Translations under genes and position numbers: made by a program
NCBI GenBank assembly: GCA_022496805.1
Contig: CM040106.1
Coordinates: 2,976,001 to 3,040,000 of the forward strand
Direction of reading: 5' to 3'
Length of the DNA: 64,000 nucleotides
Source of the DNA: Pohlia nutans
Taxonomy: Eukaryota > Streptophyta > Bryopsida > Bryales > Mniaceae
Notes under the pieces: generated by a model
The model's database searches: none
The model's input: the letters and a program-made list of their open reading frames with translations, nothing else
Told to the model about the DNA's origin: nothing
In this document: positions 1-11,878 of the stretch, in pieces
Layout of the letters: every line of letters starts with the position of its first letter
How positions within the stretch are numbered: the first letter of the stretch is position 1

Positions 1-945
1 CAAGCATGCAATACATGTATAAGTTCGAGCAGGTTGTATACAACAAAGTCCGCATGGTGAACAAGGAACATCGCAGCATTACAGGAATCCCCCAATCAGG
101 ACAACACATCCGTGCATCATACCCATCCAAGCTTGGAATAGGGTGGCACCCTCACTGCCCACGGTATGCATGGTCCATGGTGAATCCCTGAATCAGTAAT
201 TGCCCACGGCGTCCAAGGTCCATGGTGAATCCATCTCTTAACGAGCATGCAATTTACAAGAATGCAATTTCCAAGCATGCAATACATGTATATGTCTGAG
301 CAGGTTGTATTCAACACAGTTCGCATGGTGAACAAGTAACATCGCTGCATTACATGAATCCCCCAAAGAGGACAACACATCCGTGCATCATACCCATCCA
401 ACCTTGGAATGCGGTGGCGCCCTGACTGCCCACGGTATGCATGGTCCATGGTGAATCCCTGAATCACTAAGTGGCCACGGTGTCCGAGGTCCATGGTGAA
501 TCCATCTCTTAAGGAGTAGCGAATTACAAGAATGCAATTTCCAAGCATGCAATACATGTATAAGTTTGAGCACGTTGTATACAATAGAGTTTGTATGGAA
601 AACAAAGAACATCGAAGTAGTACATGAATCCGTCAAAGAGGAAATCACAGCCTTGCATCATACTCATCCAATCTTGGAATGCGGTGCCACCCGACTACCC
701 ATGGTGTCCATGGTCCATGATGAATCCCTGAATCACTAACTGCCCACGGCATCCAAGGTCCATGGTGAATCCATCTCTTAACGAGCATGCAATTTACAAG
801 AATGCAATTTCCGAGCATGCATTACATCTATAAGTCTGAGCAGGTTGTATACAACAAAGTTCGCATGGAAAACAAGGAACATCGCAGCATTACATGAATC
901 CCCGAAAGAGGACAACACATCTATGCAACATTCCCATCCAACACC
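1..945. repeat. Satellite-like tandem repeat, ~270-bp unit, about 3.5 copies
   Basis: A unit starting with aagcatgcaatacatgtat recurs at 2, 273, 543 and (as a diverged copy) 813, giving a period of 270-271 bp. The array enters from outside the left edge and stops near 945. Each unit holds an internal duplication of roughly 40 bp built on ggtccatggtgaatcc, so it is itself a two-part repeat. Open frames across it are by-products of the periodicity and of the absence of stops, not genes. Confidence 0.9.
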
Positions 946-1464
946 TACATCCTAGGAATATATCTAGAATTCCAAGAAATTAGTTTTAAATAACCGTACA
1001 TTACTTATATCAATTTAAAGGTACTTTGTAGGTCTAATTTATAAAAGACACCCTACATTTTATCGGTGAACATAGTGAACTATTATGTTGATAATTAGTT
1101 TCCTAGTAGAAATCAAAATTTAATTGCTTTCATATAAAATTATAAATTTGACCGAAAAATATGTTAATTGTCAAGAGCTAAATGTGCATTTGAATATTCA
1201 AGGGTTTGTTGACTAATTTACTTAAGATTGAATAAATTGTCATTGTTGTCTTCTATTTGATTTGTACAAATATGTAAGACACCTACTGTTTATATTCTAA
1301 GAAATTTTACCATAATGCAACATAATATATAAATAGCACTACATGATGGTGTAATTCAAAATTACTATCTTAGGTACTTAATTACCCTAAATCATGTCCT
1401 TTCTTCAATCTTTCATATGATAAGGGTACAGTCATGACGTTCTTAATAAATACTTTATGCATAT
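946..1464. other. AT-rich spacer
   Basis: I see no coding frame, structured repeat or RNA gene between the satellite array and the break point of the copia element. Confidence 0.6.
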
Positions 1465-3647
1465 GCAATGATGGCTAGAATGCATCGTATAGTGGTGAAT
1501 TTCGCCAATGGTGCAAAGGTCTCATGAAAATTAACACCTTCGATTTGCGAAAAGCCCTTTGCCACCAATCTTGCCTTATAACAAACCACATCACCCGTTG
1601 CATCTCTCTTTGCACGAAATACCCACTTGCAACCGATAGTGCTGCAATTCTTGGGGAAGGGAGTCAATTCCCAAGTGCCATTGTCCATCAAGGATTTGTA
1701 CTCCCCTTGCATGGCTTGCTCCCACTTGTTTGCATCATCACAACTCAACGCTTCACCAATCGTCAAAGGAGCATCTAAAAGTGCAACGTTTGCATGCTCC
1801 TCCTCACCTTGGGGGAGAATATGATTCTTCCACCACTCGCCGAGTGGTCTTCGATTTCTCTCTAGATAACGACGATCGCTCGAGGATGAATTGTCTTCAA
1901 CTACCGTTGCTTGTGCCTTCTTCTCGGCATTCATCTTCTTCAAGTGTCGTTCCACAATATGTTCTTCATCACCGCCATCTTCGTCGCCTTCATCTTCATC
2001 AACAATATCAATAACCGGAGATTTGGAAGATTGGTCCACAATCACCAGTTTATCGCCACTTCTCCCACTTGGACCATCGTCCAAATTGTCTTGAACCTTG
2101 GAATCCTCTCAAAATGTCACATCACGAGCTCAAATGATCTTCTTGGTGTCGAGAGACATGAGCCTGTACGCCTTGGTACCTTCACAATATCCAAGAAACA
2201 CACATTTTGTTGCCTTGGCCTCAAGTTTGGTTCTTTAAGAATCGGGTACGTTTGCAAATGCGATGCATTCAAATGTGCGCATGTGCTCCACGCAGGGTGG
2301 CCTCCCACTCCACGCTTGCTCTGGTGTCATGTTTTGAACCGCACTCGTAGGGCATCGGTTGCGTGTATACACCACAGTCACCACCGCTTCCGCCCAAAGG
2401 TCCAAACCCAAATTTTGAGCATGCAACATACTCCTCGGCATCTCCACAATCGTTTGATTTGCACGCTCCGCAACTCCGTTTTGTTGTGGCGTATTTGGCG
2501 TTGTAGTTTGCTTAGAAATGCCTTCTTTCTTCAAGAAATCTCCAAATTGGTTGGACATGAACTCGCCGCCATTATCCGATCGAAACACCTTGATCTTGTG
2601 CTCGGATTGCTTCTCAACCAACGCCTTAAACTCTTTGAACTTCTCAAAACACTCGCTCTTTGCTTTGATCGGATACAACCATATCTTCCTCGAAAAATCA
2701 TCAATGAACGGCACAAAGTACTTGCATCCCCCCATAGACGTGGTCTTCATCGGACCACACACGTCGGAATGCACAATCTCAAGTACCTTGGTTGCACGAG
2801 TTGCCCCATCAACTGGAAACGGTGAGCGTTGTTGCTTGCCTTCAATACAACCCTCACATGTGAATGAACTAGGCCCGACGTGTGATTGAGGAAGATCCAT
2901 GCCACTTACCATTTCACTGAGTGCTTTCACACTCTTGACATTCAAATGCCCGAGTCGACGATGCCACAACGCTAACTTGTCCTCATTTGAACTCGATTGC
3001 ATCAACGTCGCCTATTCAGCCGCGTGCATCGTCGAAAACTTGATTTGATACAAGCCGTTGACTTCGTGTATAATAGCCACCTCCTCACGACTTGGAGACA
3101 ACACAAAACACCCTTCGTCGCTAAATTCCACTCGCAAATGCTTCATCACCAAATGCCGCACCGATAAAAGATTTGCCTTCAACTTGGGAACGTGGAGGAC
3201 ATCATGAATGGTAATTGTCTTCACACGACCCTTCACCTCGGTGTCTACAACGGTGGATCCTCTACCCACGGCTTGAAGAACCGTATCATCACCCAAAATG
3301 ATATTCTTTGGAGATATGACGTGATATGATTGGAAAAAAGTCCTATTGGGTGCCATGTGACTCGAGGCTCCCGAATCAACAATCCAATCGATCACACTAC
3401 CATTGCATGACACGTCACTTGCCATCATTGCATACTCGTCCTCGCCATCACTCATATCATCACTACAACATGAAAGGCTAGTCATAAATGCATACTCATC
3501 ACCCGCATCGTTGACTTTTGTGTTGTTGGCACTTTCCTCTCTCTTGCGCTTGTAGAATTTTTTTGCCAAGTGGCCCTTCTTACCGCAATAGTAGCATACC
3601 TTCTCCGTAGAGCTCCCACTCGCACCGCTCTTCGATTGCTTCGCCAT
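1465..3647 (-). pseudogene. pol: Copia pol fragment: zinc knuckle, protease, integrase, start of RT
   Basis: The frame begins with a CCHC knuckle (CYYCGKKGHLAKKF; near 3590), then the aspartic protease motif WIVDSGASSH (near 3385). The GAG-pre-integrase zinc region follows (LWHRRLGHLN to CEGC). The integrase core has D in HSDVCGP, D in FRSDNGGEF and E in QQNGVAERAN. A long acidic linker leads to the RT start (CKWVFRAKRDATGDV, then ARLVAKGFSQ, near 1560). All parts are in one frame, interrupted by stops at 3012-3014 (TAG), 2235-2237 (TAA), 2130-2132 and 2109-2111 (both TGA). Translation departs from the family after FTTIRCILAIIA, marking the truncation. Not functional. Confidence 0.9.
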
Positions 3648-3654
3648 AAGCGCC

Positions 3655-4264
3655 GCGCTATCGCCACGATCTCGTTCTCTTTGCGCCGCGAGAGTTCATG
3701 CAACAACCGTGATGTCACATAATCAAGAGTGAGCTCATTAATGAGCCTACTCTCCATAGCAACGATAAGATACTGGTCCGACGGCGGCAAACTCTCGAGG
3801 AGCGTCATAACAATATCACCGTCGGTAATGTTCATGTCCGCGCCATTGAGCTGATCCGCAAGATCCTTCACTTTGTTGATGTGCGCCAACATGTCGTCGT
3901 TTTCTTCCATCTTGATGGTGAAAAACTTGCGCCTCAAGAACAAGATATTGACCAAGCTCTTTGCCTCATGAATATTGCAAAGCTTAGCCCATGCCTTGGC
4001 GAGAGTCTTGCACGAGCGAATATGAGAAAGCTGAGAATGAGAAAGATTGAGAGCAAGAATCGCAAAGGCCTTCTTCTCTCGCTGTGTGTATGCAATTCTC
4101 GTCCTAGCCTCCGCAGTGGATGGAGGCGGTTCCTCACTACCCTCAACTATCTCCTACAATTCCTTTTCGGCCATGACCATTTCCATCTTGAATTTCCACA
4201 AGTGGAAGTTGACGCCATCGAATTTGTCTACAATCTTGGGACCCTCACCCTCAAATGTAGCCAT
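3655..4264 (-). pseudogene. gag: Copia gag (UBN2-type capsid region)
   Basis: The ATG at 4264-4262 opens a frame with the copia gag signature: an N-terminal KFDGVNFHLWKFKMEMV stretch, then a helical domain with KAWAKLCNIHEAKS and, further on, MTLLESLPPSDQYL (3830-3770). One in-frame TAG lies at 4154-4156, where relatives have Trp after KEL. The frame is +1 relative to pol. The switch occurs near 3655-3670 just before the zinc knuckle, so a small indel separates gag from the pol frame. A single gag-pol frame is usual for copia, so this is probably damage, not programmed frameshifting. Confidence 0.85.
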
Positions 4265-4857
4265 ATCCTTGATTGAAGGACGTACCCTTACAAAATTCAG
4301 CCCCTAAAAAGCTAAGAAAAACTGTTTTTATGAATTTTCACAATTTTGTGAATTGTGAAGCAAATTGCACACATATGTGCTTCCAATGCCTCCAAACTAA
4401 TTCCAAACACTAAATCAGCACCTTTGTGCTATACATCAACCTCACAACACTCAATCATGAGGGTTCTCAATCAATATGCCCAAGATGTTACCACAACACC
4501 TTAACTAAGTGAATTTAGCACTCCTTTGCTCCAATCCACTGAAATCAACACCCTAGTGCCTCACAACATGTAATGCACCCAATTGGCACCCTTGTGCCTC
4601 CCAAGGACTCTAAATCAATGCAAATTGAGCTAAATCAGCCCCTTCAAATCCTAATTGCATTAAAATTGATCAAATCAGCCCTCTTGTGCATACACTAACC
4701 CAAACTCCAACTTTGAGCACTCCAAGGGCATGAAACACATTCAAAGCCCTTGTGCAAGTATTTCACTACTCAAATCAAATTGTAGACTCACCCCTAGAGC
4801 CTCAAACCATAAAAGTGCTTTGCAACAACACAAGAGCACAAATTGAGCACAAATTAA

Positions 4858-4951
4858 GCCAATAAGCTCCAATATACTCCAATAAGCTCCAATAAGTTCC
4901 AATAAGCTCCAATCAGCTCCAATATACTCCAATAAGCTCCAATAAGCTCCC
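4858..4951. repeat. Minisatellite, ~10-bp unit ctccaataag
   Basis: About nine units of ctccaataag/ctccaatata are arranged in tandem inside the copia leader. The open frames here spell periodic Trp/Leu/Ile runs and are artefacts of the repeat. Confidence 0.85.
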
Positions 4952-5116
4952 AAGCTTCAAATCAGCCCTTGTGGACGTGTATAAACTCCAACAATGCCCC
5001 AAAATGCTCCAAAAGCTCCAATTTACCAAATGATTGCTCCAAAGTGCCAATTCAGCCCTTTAACACCAATAACAAAGATAAGAAGATTGTAATACCTCCC
5101 AATGTCGAAGTCAGCC

Positions 5117-5180
5117 CACCAAAGCTCCAAATCAGCCCTCCAAAGCTCCAAATCAGCGCACCAAAACTCCAAAATCAGCG
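5117..5180. repeat. Minisatellite, ~21-bp unit in copia leader
   Basis: About three diverged units of tccaaagctccaaatcagcc lie in tandem. They share the ctccaa core with the array at 4858-4951, suggesting a common origin. Confidence 0.75.
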
Positions 5181-5241
5181 CTCCAACGCACGACCACCAC
5201 ACAATGAGCAATCTAATCTATCACTCACGCAATACACATGA

Positions 5242-5255
5242 GTGGACCCATAACC
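5242..5255 (-). promoter_or_regulatory. Putative primer-binding site matching the initiator tRNA-Met anticodon arm
   Basis: Two bases inside the LTR end, the plus strand reads GTGGACCCATAACC. Plant initiator tRNA-Met has GTGGGCCCATAACC across its anticodon stem and loop, so 13 of 14 bases agree and the one difference is a G/A transition. Copia of Drosophila and Ty5 of yeast prime from a half-tRNA-iMet cut in this loop. The 3'-CCA-end type of site (TGGTATCAGAGC) common in plant copia elements is absent here. The tRNA comparison is from memory. Confidence 0.6.
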
Positions 5256-5257
5256 AT

Positions 5258-5573
5258 TGAAGGTTAGATTAGAATGCCAATGCCTCATACAAACACAAGG
5301 AATGCATAGGAAGGTGGTAGCTTTTACTCATGGGCTGCCCCTCTTTAGTAGCACACCCAAGGGAGTCCCCTTGGCAAACCATATGGGACATCAGCCCATA
5401 CTCAACCCCTACTACACTAAGGTTAGCCCATATCACCTAAGACTACCAATTCCCATTACATCTAACTACTAGTACTTCACTAGATGCAACTTCAGCCTAT
5501 TGACATCATCTACACTAGCTCATACGCATTGGCTATGAGCAACTTCAGCCCACGCAATCATCCTACTTCAACA
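5258..5573 (-). repeat. Copia LTR (5' LTR of the truncated element)
   Basis: The element-strand sequence starts TGTTGAAGTAGG and ends CCTTCA, giving TG...CA termini over 316 bp. It is related to the solo LTR at 44274-44529: both share acaaacacaaggaatgc, a ccctttggcaaaccatatggga-type block and the ctacttcaaca terminus. Confidence 0.7.
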
Positions 5574-7277
5574 ATAAATACATTGCAGATGGGATCAAAT
5601 TTTACATCACTGGTATAGTGAAGATCATTGTATGTATTGGTCAAAAAGAGAAGTAGACCAAATGGAAGTCTACATTAAACTTGCTCAAAAATGTTAAAGA
5701 AAAGCTTGAGGTCAATTTCGGCTATTTGGTCCTTTAGGTTTATATATCATCGAAATAAAAAATTAATTTTCATAGACTTAGTATATCATGAAAATATATA
5801 AAGAATTATTTGAATTAAGAATCATGTCAAACAAATGAAACAATCTCATTTGGTAATGCCATGCCTTCAAGAGTTTTCCACTACTTTGTAGCTCTACATT
5901 CTATGTTTTAGAAAAGATTCCTTCTGAGGTACGAGGCTCTTACCCCGCCACTTTAAAGGCTGTGAATTTATGAGGACTCAATGTGAACTAAAACATGATT
6001 TTCCACTAGATGACAAATCCAAGCTAAGACCAACATACTTTGAATCAAAAAATTTGGATGTTCCTAAAATTAGTTATGATTTTTTGAAGTTGAAAGGACA
6101 TGGGTTCTAAAGTGGTGTACTTCACCATGGGTACATCCAAAATTATGTATAAATTTTCATTATTGGTAGAGTGCGGGTTTCAAATTGTGGCGGATTTAGA
6201 GCCCTCTACCTTACAACATCATCGAACCTGTAACTTTGAATCCTACTATTTTTTTGTGTTCTCATTAAGAACTTTTACCATCTATTCAATAAATGAACCA
6301 TTACTTCTGCAATGGTTCCGCATGATTGTGCACCTCTTGAAATGAAAGCAAAAATGAAAGTTCCACGAATTCAATATTCAATGCTTTTTTCAACATTTTG
6401 AAAGGATGTTGTAGTCTCCATACAACCAATACTTCTATTTGCATTTATTCAAAAGTTGCACTCACTTCATTACGTCATCAAGCATAGGTTGCTCATTGGT
6501 GTACTTCAATAGTGGTCTTAGACTTAGCTTCTCCATAGATTTACTTTTTCTTTCCAATGTACGTACACAAATTTGAAAAATCACAAATACAAAACTTGTA
6601 AAAAAGGATCCATTTATATTTTTAAATTTTATAATTGTGATACAAAATTCTAATTTTAAAAGTATCTTAACCCCAAAACGACCAAGGATGGTTTTAAATC
6701 AATTCATTAATTGTGAAGAATATTATTCTAAAATTTCATATCATAGGAATCAATGAAGAACATTATATGACATGTGTTTTGATGTTTATTTGAGGTAAAT
6801 TTCAAAGCCACCTCAAAATGGGCTGACGTGGTTTTGAGGTTTCCACAGTTATCAAAATTTACATAATTATGGTCTTACAATGACAATTTCAATATATCAT
6901 GGTGTGAAAAATAAAATTTATATGAGACCAAATTTTAAATCATTGGAGTCAATGAAGAACATTGCATGTGTTGATCAAACAACAAATAAATTTGAATAAA
7001 AACAAATCCACTTTGGACATACTCAAAATTGCTTCTAGGTCGAGTATACATATTTTGATGATACACTAAGTCTATCAAAATTAATTGTGTATTTTGATGA
7101 TATATAAACCTCTAAAGGACCAAAAAGCCGAAATTGACCTCATGCTTTTCTTTGACATTTTTGAGCAAGTTTTATGTAGACTTCTTTTTGGTCTACTTAT
7201 CTTTTTTGACCAATACATACAATGATCTTCACTGCTTCTAGTGATATAAAATTTTGTCCCATTTCAAATGTATTTAT
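5574..7277. mobile_element. Non-autonomous element with ~240-bp inverted arms
   Basis: The segment 5574-5812 matches the reverse complement of ~7045-7277 at roughly 85-90% by eye. Shared blocks include gaagatcattgtatgtattg, aacttgctcaaaaatgt and gaggtcaatttcggct. The 1.2-kb interior is AT-rich and has no transposase. The left arm directly abuts the copia LTR. No clear target duplication was found. Confidence 0.65.
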
Positions 7278-9182
7278 CACAACATGATCGATTGCATTTG
7301 TCATTTTACAGCATTGAAACCCTACATTCTTTTAAGGTGTTGAGTGCAGTGCAAGCAAGTTATTAAGCACGAAGCGTCTTCATTACCAGAGCTCGGGCAA
7401 CCTGCCCTTGATTGGCCATCTCACCTTGCGTATGCTCCGAGCGCTAGCTCGAATCATATGGACCGTAGGATCTCAAATCTTGATCGGAGGGCCTAAAACT
7501 ATGCCAGCAACAGAGGCACTAAAACAATCAGCGTCTCAATGACGCGAGCCATGGTCCTATGCCCATTTACTGTTACCTTGGTCTTAGGTGCCCATGCCCT
7601 CATGGACTGAGCCTTGTACTTGGCTCAAAGACAAATTGTGCCTCTTATATTTATAGCAATTTTTAGTAGGGCTTATGTAGGTTGCGTTTATGTTAAACTT
7701 ATAATTTATTTTTATCACCACGTGCAATGTTCTTCACTAATTCTATTAATATAAAATTTGGTTCTATCAAAATTATATTTTGTTGCAATACGATTGATTG
7801 CATTAGCGATTTTAAAATCATAAATCTATGGTCCTATTGATAGGGTTAAAAGTGCAAAAAAGTTTGTGATTGCCGTACCTTCATAGCAACATTACCGGTT
7901 CACCCCCTCTCGGATGAATAACTTATTATTTTTAAAGTAAGATTTTGTTTATCCCAAATACTCTCTAAAATACATTATTTTGCTTTACTTTCTTTTTTGT
8001 AAAAGTTGACCCTTGTTGTATTCAAATCCTGTTGACTCTTGTTTTACATTCTATTCAAAGTCTATCTCTTGTTTACATTCCTTTTGAATTTAACTCTTGT
8101 TTACATATGGAATACTTTGTGTACACATTCTTTTAGCTAGTTGATTTTTGAAGATTTAGAGTACAAAATAGAGTATCCTAGATGCTATCTAGTGTATCGT
8201 TTGCATTTGCACGTTTGCCCAAAACGTGTTCATTTGTACATTCTTGTGTCTACACAAGACATTCGCAATAGGACTGCTCAAAATATTGTACGTGTTCCTT
8301 ACAACTCAATCCGCACACGCAATCTTCCATCACTAACCATTATGTGCTCAAGCAACAGCTTGTGTAACGTTGACCTTTGATCTCCATCAACATATACAAC
8401 GCACATCAACATCATGTAATGCATGGGCATGCCCAAACTGCCAAGCACACCTTGTCAAACGAGTTGTCATGCATGTACTAAACGAATGGTTTGCTAAGTG
8501 GACTCGAAGGTTTTTTTTAATTAATAAGTATTCAGTTATTCTCTTGAAATATGAAAGATTATAAATAAATTTAACCCTTAAGGACCAAAGAGCAAAAATT
8601 GAGAGTTAGGATTTTTAAAGTATTTTTGAATAGGTATGTATGGAACTTATATTTAACTAATTATGGACAACTGTGCTAATTATGGACAAATTCATACAAT
8701 TTATGACGGTGAAACATGTCCCAAAATTGTAGATAAAGCCCAAAATGAGGAAGCAAAAATTGGAAAACACTTGAATATGAAGAAATTATGAACACATTGA
8801 CCGAATAGTATCGGTGGCCCGCGAACACATTTTCCATAGAAACCAAGCCCATCAAAACAATTAACGTAGAGAAAACTAAAGCAAACAAGTCAAAGAAAAG
8901 AGTCGGCCAGCCTACCACACAATTATTACTAAATTAACCTATACCCTAAACTCTAAATCCTAAAACCCTAGACCCTAAAACAGTAAACAATGGGAAAGAG
9001 ATCACTCCAATAAAATCCAATTTAGGGAATACATGAATGCAAACACAGGCCACACCAATCATACAATTAAAATTCATTTGCAAAAGGAAATTCCCTCAAA
9101 GAATGAATTGATGTCTGTAGAACTATAGAAGCACCACAACCCAATTCAAATATGACGGACAACATGATCAGCAACGACCAAA
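7278..9182. other. AT-rich intergenic DNA
   Basis: No gene is supported. Short open frames at 8141-8564 and 8676-8918 lack coding signs. A stretch at 8940-8985 is a degenerate run of ccctaaa-like heptamers. A ttaaccctta word followed by aggaccaaa occurs at 8568-8590 and belongs to the dispersed end family noted elsewhere. Confidence 0.5.
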
Positions 9183-9832
9183 TTGAAAGACTGTGAAAGA
9201 GGTATCGGCCGGCAGCCAATACAAAGATACACGAATGAGAACTAAAGGCAAAGCAGAAGGCCGAAACATAACATGTAGGCTAGAGGTATCGGCAGACAGC
9301 CAACATCGGTAGTATTACAAAATATTCATAGAACAAATGTACATGCTCCTGACCAGTGAGCAAAAGACACCAAGATGGCCAACAAAATACATACACTACT
9401 TCATAACATAAAAATTCTAAAACCTTGCTGCCAAAACATTCGAAATACTGCTATGAGGAGGGCGAAACTTTTGCCTGCCCTAAGCGAAAGCCAGCTGCTA
9501 AAATTTCAAAATCATCTGCCAAACGAAATATGATGGAGGTGGTGCCTATATGAAACTAGAGGTATCAACTGGCAGCCGACATCAGTAGTATTACTATATA
9601 TTCATAAAACAAATGTACATGCTCTTGACCAGTGAGCAAAGGCAACCAAGCTGGCCAACAAAAAACATACACCACTTCACAACAACAAAATTAAACAACC
9701 TTGGTGCCTCAAAATTCGCAATACTGGTATGAGCAGGGCAAAACTCTTGCACGCGCAATCTCGAAACCAGCCGCTAGTATTCCAAAATCAAACGCCAGAC
9801 GAGTAATCTGGGAGGTGCTAGCAATGTGAATT

Positions 9833-10300
9833 CTAAGATTGGCGGTTTCTCCCCACCGATGCGGAATCCGAGGCTCTAGCCTCATCGTTCTGCCCCGTGA
9901 TGTAGAGAGATGTATCCGATGATATCTCAATGACTTCGTTCCTCGTGCTCTCAGGCGCTGATGTCCAAGAAAAATCGCAGAAATCAAGGAGCACGCACCC
10001 GCAAGCTTGGTATATCACCGGCACGGCCCGAAGCATATCTGTGGATGGACGATTCACAACGTCTCCCACAATATCCCACGCAATGCCAGAATGAGCCTCC
10101 AGACGTGCCATCTCTAGAGTATAGTTATAGTTCCAATGCCAGGGCTCGCCACTAACAAGCCCTTGCAACAATGGATGAGGAGGAAGACGTTCAGCTGCAT
10201 CAGAATTGTAGACAAACCACAAGTATCCAGTCAATGCACCCCGAGTCCCTGGATGAGGAGGGAGAGGTGGCTCAGCTTGGGTAGGGAGTCTAGAGTCCAT
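9833..10300 (-). CDS. Hypothetical protein, unrecognised
   Basis: An ATG at 10300-10298 opens a 155-codon frame with no internal stop. The same frame stays open upstream to 10420, but that extension is Leu/Pro-rich and looks like non-coding sequence. The first half holds two related Pro-rich segments (PPLPPHPGTRGALTG and ERLPPHPLLQGLVSG). The middle is Trp-containing (EPWHWNYNYTLEMARLEAHS) and looks like real protein. The C-terminus is Ser/Asp-rich. I recognise no domain. It lies in the palindrome-marked island, so it may be an exon of an undescribed mobile element's gene. It could also be chance, since it has no intron or promoter evidence. Confidence 0.35.
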   Translation of the reverse strand: MDSRLPTQAEPPLPPHPGTRGALTGYLWFVYNSDAAERLPPHPLLQGLVSGEPWHWNYNYTLEMARLEAHSGIAWDIVGDVVNRPSTDMLRAVPVIYQACGCVLLDFCDFSWTSAPESTRNEVIEISSDTSLYITGQNDEARASDSASVGRNRQS

Positions 10301-11195
10301 GGAGATGGCTACGCAGATGATGCAACGATATGGAGGAGGCCAGATGATGAACAACAGAAGCAAGGGAGGTGACTGAGGAAGGGAATGCAGTGAATGGTGA
10401 AGGAGAAGAAGTTCACACATCCAGATATTAAAATATTGGAAGAGGGGAGCTCATACTTCAAATGAATTGCACTCTCATGTCAGCGGCCATTCTACACAAA
10501 GTACGTAGATTACCCTACAGTAGGCTATGTACGTAGCCCTCTCAATTGCATGCATTCACAAAGACGGCTAATAATTGTCCCCGATTGTATTCAATTGCAA
10601 TTCTAATTCCCAAAATTCATCATAGACAATTATACATATGAAATCTGAGTACTACACATCCATAACTGAGAGTAAATAAAAAAAGAAAAAAATTATCTTT
10701 GATTCAGGTAAGATTGGCTAATAGACAAGGTTAATATTAGTGGACAGTAATGGGCCACTATGTTATTCAATTTCAAATACAATTATACATTTTGGAATGA
10801 CCTATTAAATCCCAAAGTTCTTCGAATACAATTGTATACATAATATATAAGATATGAGGGAAATTAGATGATTAAAATGATCGAATAATGCACTTCTTGT
10901 GATTGTTTAAAGAACTTCTATTACAATTAATCAACAAGTAATCTAAATGGCTTTGATGATAAGTCAACGACAGAGTTAATGCAAGACAACATTCATACAA
11001 TACAAAAATCAAAACATTCCTTAGAATTGCAGATTACAAAAACCTCAGTGAGTGGCAAGGCAATCGGCCAATAGAGGTAGGTTACCATATTGAGGTTGAA
11101 AGGGGCAGTAGGTCGACAAAGAACAAAATGAGGCAAGAGGTATCGGCCGGCGGCCGACACTTGGGAGTTGGTATTTGTGCATCATCGTCATCGTC

Positions 11196-11470
11196 TCAAT
11201 CCATTACGACGCATGCAGTCTCCAAGTTAGCCAGAGCAGCTGCGACGGAGGCAACGACGATAACGAGAGTAGCTGGAGGCCCCTTCATTGCATGCAAAGG
11301 CACCCTGTGAGAGAACATAACAATAATAACAAGAACAACATGAGAACGATAAGGCTCTTTCTGCATTGTCTCCAGCCAAAGTAAACGTTGTCCTGTACAA
11401 ATCTCCAGCCGATTTGGCCACAGACAATGATTTAGGAGAAAATGTACTCTAAGGCAATGCCGTACATAGC
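11196..11470 (-). pseudogene. Partial duplicate of the 3' end of the gene at 11879-12901
   Basis: The minus-strand frame contains WLETMQKEPY followed by FSHRVPLHAMKGPPATL, which parallels RHWQKEQCLP and FSHRMPLHAKKGPLATH at the end of the longer neighbour. The plus-strand words agree too (gcatgcaaaggcaccctgtgagagaaca here, a close version at 11915). Only the C-terminal part is duplicated; nothing upstream can be aligned, so this is a segmental copy, not a second gene. Confidence 0.55.
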
Positions 11471-11524
11471 TAAGAGGGGTATCGGCCGGCAGCCAATAGA
11501 TAGTCCACCACATAGATCTGCTGA

Positions 11525-11790
11525 AGAGTCCACTCCACCAAGGGCGAGCACACCGTGGCTGCACGCCCCGTCGGATCGATATGTTACAAGCGTATCGGCT
11601 GCCGGCCGATAGGCGAGCACGCCATGGCTTCAATCCCCGTCTGGTTTAGGGTTATAAACGTATCCGCTGCCGGCCGATAAGCGGCACTAGTACAAACATA
11701 TCGGCTGCCGGCCGATAGGCGAGCACAACATGGCAACAATCCCCGTCAAGTTGAAATGTTACAAGCGTATCGGCTGCCGGCCGATAGGCG
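11525..11790. repeat. Tandem duplication carrying four palindromic 19-mers
   Basis: Blocks of the form palindrome, then aggcgagcac, then catggc..caatccccgtc, then a short AT stretch repeat with a spacing of about 106 bp. A diverged copy of the block (gggcgagcacaccgtggctgc) precedes them at 11540. The 19-mers here start at 11593, 11661, 11699 and 11768. Confidence 0.75.
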
Positions 11791-11878
11791 GCGCCTAGTC
11801 GTCCGCTTCATCTTCAATGTCCTGTTCCATAACAGCACCAGCGACCTGAAGATTCGCCAATGCAGCTGATACGGACGC

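Larger units (their letters stand above)
4265..5241 (-). other. Copia untranslated leader with short tandem repeats
   Basis: This ~1-kb stretch between the primer-binding site and the gag ATG has no coding frame. It contains two short tandem arrays (4858-4951 and 5117-5180) and many scattered words of the kind aaatcagcccttgtg, which look like a degenerate extension of the same array. Confidence 0.7.
1465..5573 (-). mobile_element. 3'-truncated Ty1/copia retrotransposon
   Basis: Read on the minus strand the order is LTR (5573-5258), primer-binding site, ~1-kb leader with minisatellites, gag, zinc knuckle, protease, integrase, and the beginning of reverse transcriptase. Protease-integrase-RT order defines Ty1/copia. 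Homology ends near 1465, shortly after the first conserved RT block, so most of RT, all of RNase H and the other LTR are missing. No target-site duplication can be checked because one end is lost. The LTR abuts an inverted-repeat element at 5574. Confidence 0.9.

Noticed and set aside
117..648. Minus-strand frames in the satellite
   Set aside because: Periodic peptides follow the 270-bp repeat; they are not genes.
1911..2825. 304-codon plus-strand frame
   Set aside because: Antisense shadow of the copia pol pseudogene.
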